Shown here: piece by piece, positions 60,676-64,000 of the stretch
How positions within the stretch are numbered: the first letter of the stretch is position 1
Layout: each line of letters opens with the position of its first letter
Origin: Miscanthus floridulus
Taxonomy: Eukaryota; Streptophyta; Magnoliopsida; Poales; Poaceae
Assembly (NCBI RefSeq): GCF_019320115.1
Contig: NC_089584.1
Location: 78,125,260 to 78,189,259, forward strand
DNA length: 64,000 nucleotides
Direction of reading: 5' to 3'
Notes under the pieces: generated by a model
Database searches by the model: none
Told to the model about the DNA's origin: nothing
What the model saw: the letters and a program-made list of their open reading frames with translations, nothing else
Position numbers and translations under genes: made by a program

Positions 60676-60827
60676 TGATGGGATGACCACGCCGCCCCAG
60701 TACTCCAAGGATGGGCCGCTCCGATGACCACGCCGCCACAGGAACAGGCCACAGGGCTTGGACATGCCGTCCCTGTCGGCACGACGCCGCATAGTAATAC
60801 ATGTACTGCCCTTGTCCCCCCTTCAAC

Positions 60828-60837
60828 TATAAAAGGA
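60828..60837 (+). promoter_or_regulatory. LTR TATA box
   Basis: CTATAAAAGG about 330 bp before the LTR end. The best candidate for the pol II promoter of the element. Confidence 0.6.
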
Positions 60838-61161
60838 GAGGACTTGGGCCACTTAGGGGGGACGCCCGGAGAACACACACACACGCACACCTTCCAGCCG
60901 CTTGAGAGCAACGTCTCAGACGGCTCCACGACACCCTGCCGAGACCTGGGACAAGTTCCCTCTCTCCCTTAGCTTGTAACCCCCTACTACGAGCACTTCG
61001 GTGCAAGGAATACAAGTTCTATCCCTCAGACTGGACGTAGGACGCTGATTGCCTGAACCAGTATAAACCTTGTGTCTCTTTGCATCACCATCCGGAATCG
61101 GGAGCACGCAAAACAAATTCACTAGTCGGTTGAGGACCCCCCGGTCCGAAACACCGACAGT

Positions 61162-61179
61162 TGGCGCGCCAGGTAGGGG
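61162..61179 (+). other. primer-binding-site-like tract
   Basis: TGGCGCGCCAGGTAGGGG starts two bases after the LTR end, where a tRNA-primed minus-strand start is expected. The tRNA was not identified with certainty. Confidence 0.7.
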
Positions 61180-61218
61180 GCGTCTGCGTGTCAGTTTTGT
61201 CATCCCAGCAGGTTCCGG

Positions 61219-63522
61219 ATGGCAGACCCCGTGCGACCATTGCGTCTCGGCACCATAGTTTGGTTCGGGAGCCTAGAGTTCATGTCTCTAGGGCATGAGT
61301 ACGACATGGTACTCCTCGCTCCTCGAGCCCCACCGCCCGACGATGAAGTTATGCACCGGCAGCCCAGGCGCAGGCGGCGCCCGAGCGGCCGCTCTCGCCG
61401 CGCTCGCCAGGCACGACATGAGCAAGACCACCCCGACGTTACGTGAACCCAGGGCGGCATGCCACTCCCCGCCGATATCCTACGACCAGCTGTTGGTACG
61501 GGGTCCCTGGCTGGGGACCTGTCTGGCCTGAGCTTGGACAAAGGGAAATCGCCGGTGGCTCGCGATGATGCCTAGTCGTCAAGCTCCGCTCCACCACTCC
61601 CTGAAGAACCGACCCCGGTGGAGCAGAATCTGGCAATGACATCATCCCCATACCCCTTTGGGTTGAAAAATGCCACCGCTTCCTACACCTACACGTACGC
61701 TGCTGCTCATGAGGGTCCCTCAGAACGCTGCCAGTGCTTTGATCTCGACCTAAGCACCCATGCTGACTCCTCGGATGAGGACGAGGCATGGCCCAGAGTG
61801 GATTTCTCCGGGCTCCATGACCCTGGGACTTTGCGCCAGTTCTTGGCCGCAAGCGACTACTGCTTCGGTTACTCCGACTCCGACGACAAAGGCACTTACG
61901 ACCCCACTCGCGAGTGTTTTCACGTCGGGCTCGGGATGCCGAGGGTAGGCGAAGAGGATGAGGGGGCAGGTAGCCGCTCCCCACTTCGTCCAGGGGCGGG
62001 CGCCGTCACGCCCCCACGCAATGCCCTGCCGACCGCACGAAATGAGAACGTCGCTCTTGCACGACCTCAGCGCCCAGACCTAGAGTAACTCCGTGAGCTC
62101 CAGGCCAAGGTTGAGCAAGACCAACTCCTTCTGCAGCAGCTTTGAGACTCTCTCGAACAGGAACAGCGAGGCCGCGGCGAAGGTGGGGGAGCCCGACGAA
62201 GAGCTCGCGATGTGTATCACCGCATCCATGACGATGAAGGAAGCGAGCAACCCCCAGTCTTCAATCGCGCCAGCCAGAACATTGCGGCTATGGCAATGCT
62301 GGTTCGCGCAATGCCCGAGCCTTCTACCACGGAGGGGCGGCGGGTCCGCGGCGAGCTCCGTGATCTCCTAGAGACCACTGCGGTTCAGCAGGCCGAGAGT
62401 TTCGCCTCCCGACGGCGCGGGGGCGCCTCGAACCTTCTCACGGCACCACCTCGGTAGGACAGGGAAGCCCTAGCTCGTCCCGACCCTGACCGAGCACCGA
62501 TAGCCCACAGGGTCCCCGTGCTTCTGGACCGCCTCGGCAATCGACACGAGGTGCAGGGAGACCATGAGGTGGTCAGCAGGCGACGACGCCACGACAACGA
62601 GGGGCCCGCTCGGGGCTACCACCCACACCGAGGCGGTCGCTACGACAGCGGTGAGGACCGCAGTCCTTCCCCTGAGCTGCCAGGCCCTCGGGTCTTCAGC
62701 AGGGCCATCCGTGCTGCTCCTTTCCCCGCCCGGTTCCGACAGCCGACCAATCTCGCAAAGTACAGCGGCGAGACCAACCCGGAGCTCTGGCTCGCCGATT
62801 ACCACCTGGCCTACCAGCTAGGTGGCGCGGATGATGACCTGCTCATCATCCACAATCTCCCTTTGCTCTTGTCGGACTCGGCACAAGCCTGGCTCGAGCA
62901 TCTCCCTCCCTCGCAAATCCACGACTGGCGCGACTTGGTTGGGATCTTCGTCGAGAACTTCCAGGGCACATACGTGCGCCCTAGGAATTCCTAGGATCTT
63001 AAGAGCTGTCGCCAGAAGCTGGATGAGTCTCTCCGAGACTTCATCCGGCGCTTCTCCAAACAGTGCACTGAGCTACCCAGCGTCGGCGACTCGGAGATCG
63101 TCCAGGCTTTCCTCTCCGGCACCACTTGTCAGGACTTGGTCCGAGAGTTAGGTCGCAACGTCCCGCGCTCTGCTGCCGCGCTCCTCGACATCGCCACCAG
63201 CTTCGCCTCAGGAGAAGAGGCTGTCGGAGCCCTCTTCCCCGACACCGATACCAAGGGTAAGCGGAGGGAAGAGGCCCCCGAGGCCTCAGCCTCCCACCTC
63301 CCTAAGAAAAAGAAAAAGGGGCGCCTGGGGAGGCAGGAAGTCCTGGAGGCTGATCTGGTTGCGACCACAGAGCGCAAGAATCCCCGAGGCCCCAAAGGCC
63401 CTAGGCCCTTCGACGACATGCTCAAGAAACCCTGCCCTTACCACCAGGGCCCGGTCAGGCACGCTCTTGAGGATTGCACCATGCTGCGGCGTTATTACAG
63501 CCAGGCTTGGGCTCCCCGATGA
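61219..63522 (+). pseudogene. retrotransposon gag, interrupted by six nonsense codons
   Basis: One reading frame can be followed from ATG 61219 (60 bp after the LTR) to 63522, broken by stops at 61444, 61573, 62086, 62143, 62455 and 62992. The N-terminal part is acidic and disordered. The gag core lies at about 62730-63200, then a Lys-rich stretch near 63305 and a Cys/His knuckle-like cluster (CPYHQGPVRHALEDC, about 63433-63477). All six stops sit where a single C-to-T or G-to-A change would give one. The frame is lost by a one-base indel near 63500. Confidence 0.85.
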
Positions 63523-64000
63523 TGACGCCAAGCAGAAAGGCGCCGGCGAGCGGGACGAAGACAAGGACGACGGGTTCCCCGAGGTACGCAACGCTTTCAT
63601 GATCTTCGGTGGGCCCTCGGCATGCCTTACGGTGCGGCAGCGCAAGAGGGAACGCCGAGAAGTCTTCTCGGTCAAGGTGGCCACCCCCTAGTACCTCGAC
63701 TGGTCTCAAGAGGCGATCACCTTCGATCGAGGTGACCACCCCGACCGTATTCTGAATCCCGGGCAGTACCCACTAGGTCGTCGACCCGATCATCGGCAAC
63801 ACCCGACTCTCCAAGGTGTTGATGGACGGAGGCAGCGGCCTCAACATCCTCTACGCCAACACCCTAGGAGCTCTTGGAGATCGACCGGTCGAGGCTACGA
63901 GGCGACGTCGCACCCTTCCACGGCATCGTGCTAGGGAAGCGCACGCGACCCCTCGGGCGCATCGACCTTCCTGTCTGCTTCGGCACCCCTTCCAACTACC
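63523..64000 (+). pseudogene. gag-protease junction and start of the protease, frame-disrupted
   Basis: In the +1 frame the sequence continues to a stop at 63689-63691, then into protease sequence (FDRGDHPDR). A further one-base shift near 63774 is needed before the active-site region, which reads D-G-G-S-G-L-N at about 63825. In this gypsy group the DGGS form is common in place of D(T/S)GS. The window ends before reverse transcriptase. Confidence 0.7.

Larger units (their letters stand above)
59412..61159 (+). repeat. 5' LTR of the decayed gypsy element
   Basis: TGTCGGGTACC at the start and CACCGACA at the end, about 1,748 bp. It contains an internal ~390-bp tandem repeat and a TATA box. 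The 404-codon frame at 59513-60727 lies wholly in the LTR and is a by-product of its GC-rich composition. Confidence 0.85.
59412..64000 (+). mobile_element. decayed Ty3/gypsy-like LTR retrotransposon, 5' part (leaves the window)
   Basis: The 5' LTR (59412-61159) is followed by a primer-binding-site-like tract, a long gag frame with seven in-frame stops (one in the shifted 3' part), at least two frameshifts and the beginning of the protease. The gag core (KYSGETNP, WLADYHLAYQ, AWLEHLPPS, NFQGTYVRP) is of the grass gypsy type. Order and orientation are consistent with gag-pro-pol on the + strand, pol lying beyond 64000. Confidence 0.88.

Noticed and set aside
59513..60727. 404-codon open frame
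   Set aside because: Entirely within an LTR. It is long only because of GC-rich sequence and the 390-bp tandem repeat, and has no domain.

Overview
This is plant nuclear DNA, almost certainly from a grass, probably a panicoid/Andropogoneae species (inferred from the repeat families and the GC-rich first exon). It is mostly transposable elements around one recognisable host gene present in two and a part copies. The gene is a SCYL2-type (SCY1-like 2) clathrin-associated pseudokinase with 14 coding exons, all on the + strand. There are no bacterial features, CRISPR arrays or intact tRNA/rRNA genes. Layout: 1-1828 is the 3' end of an old LTR retrotransposon. A complete 4,867-bp element (1829-6695, TSD AACAG, 803-bp LTRs) is inserted in its LTR; it carries gag, a CCHC knuckle and an aspartic protease but no reverse transcriptase or integrase. 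6696-9023 is unassigned. 9024-20975 and 20976-32977 are two head-to-tail copies of a ~12-kb unit, each with a 1.04-kb Tourist-like element just upstream of a full SCYL2 locus (copy 1 CDS 11795-19447; copy 2 23763-31166). A second, overlapping tandem duplication (29380-39894 repeated as 39895-50161) makes a third, 5'-truncated SCYL2 fragment (exons 12-14, 40174-41685) and two copies of a ~7-kb intergenic block holding a 1.05-kb near-perfect foldback element, Tourist and Stowaway MITEs and a long (AT)n tract. 50162-59411 is intergenic with a decayed LINE fragment (- strand) and several MITEs. 59412-64000 is the 5' LTR, gag and start of protease of a second, badly decayed LTR retrotransposon that leaves the window. 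Copy 1 of SCYL2 is open through all 14 exons (about 960 codons). Copy 2 keeps every splice site but has one extra base in exon 1 and one in exon 14; copy 3 has many one-base insertions. At several of these the extra base makes the sequence contain both bases that distinguish copies 1 and 2, which looks like a consensus or assembly artefact rather than true mutation, so pseudogene calls for copies 2 and 3 are provisional. Insertions present in one copy only (two tRNA-derived SINEs, two MITEs) show that the copies are real and have diverged. I see no new multi-gene system. The most interesting items are the staircase of tandem duplications with a breakpoint at a SINE end, the both-base indel signature, the large hairpin element and the gag-protease-only retrotransposon.
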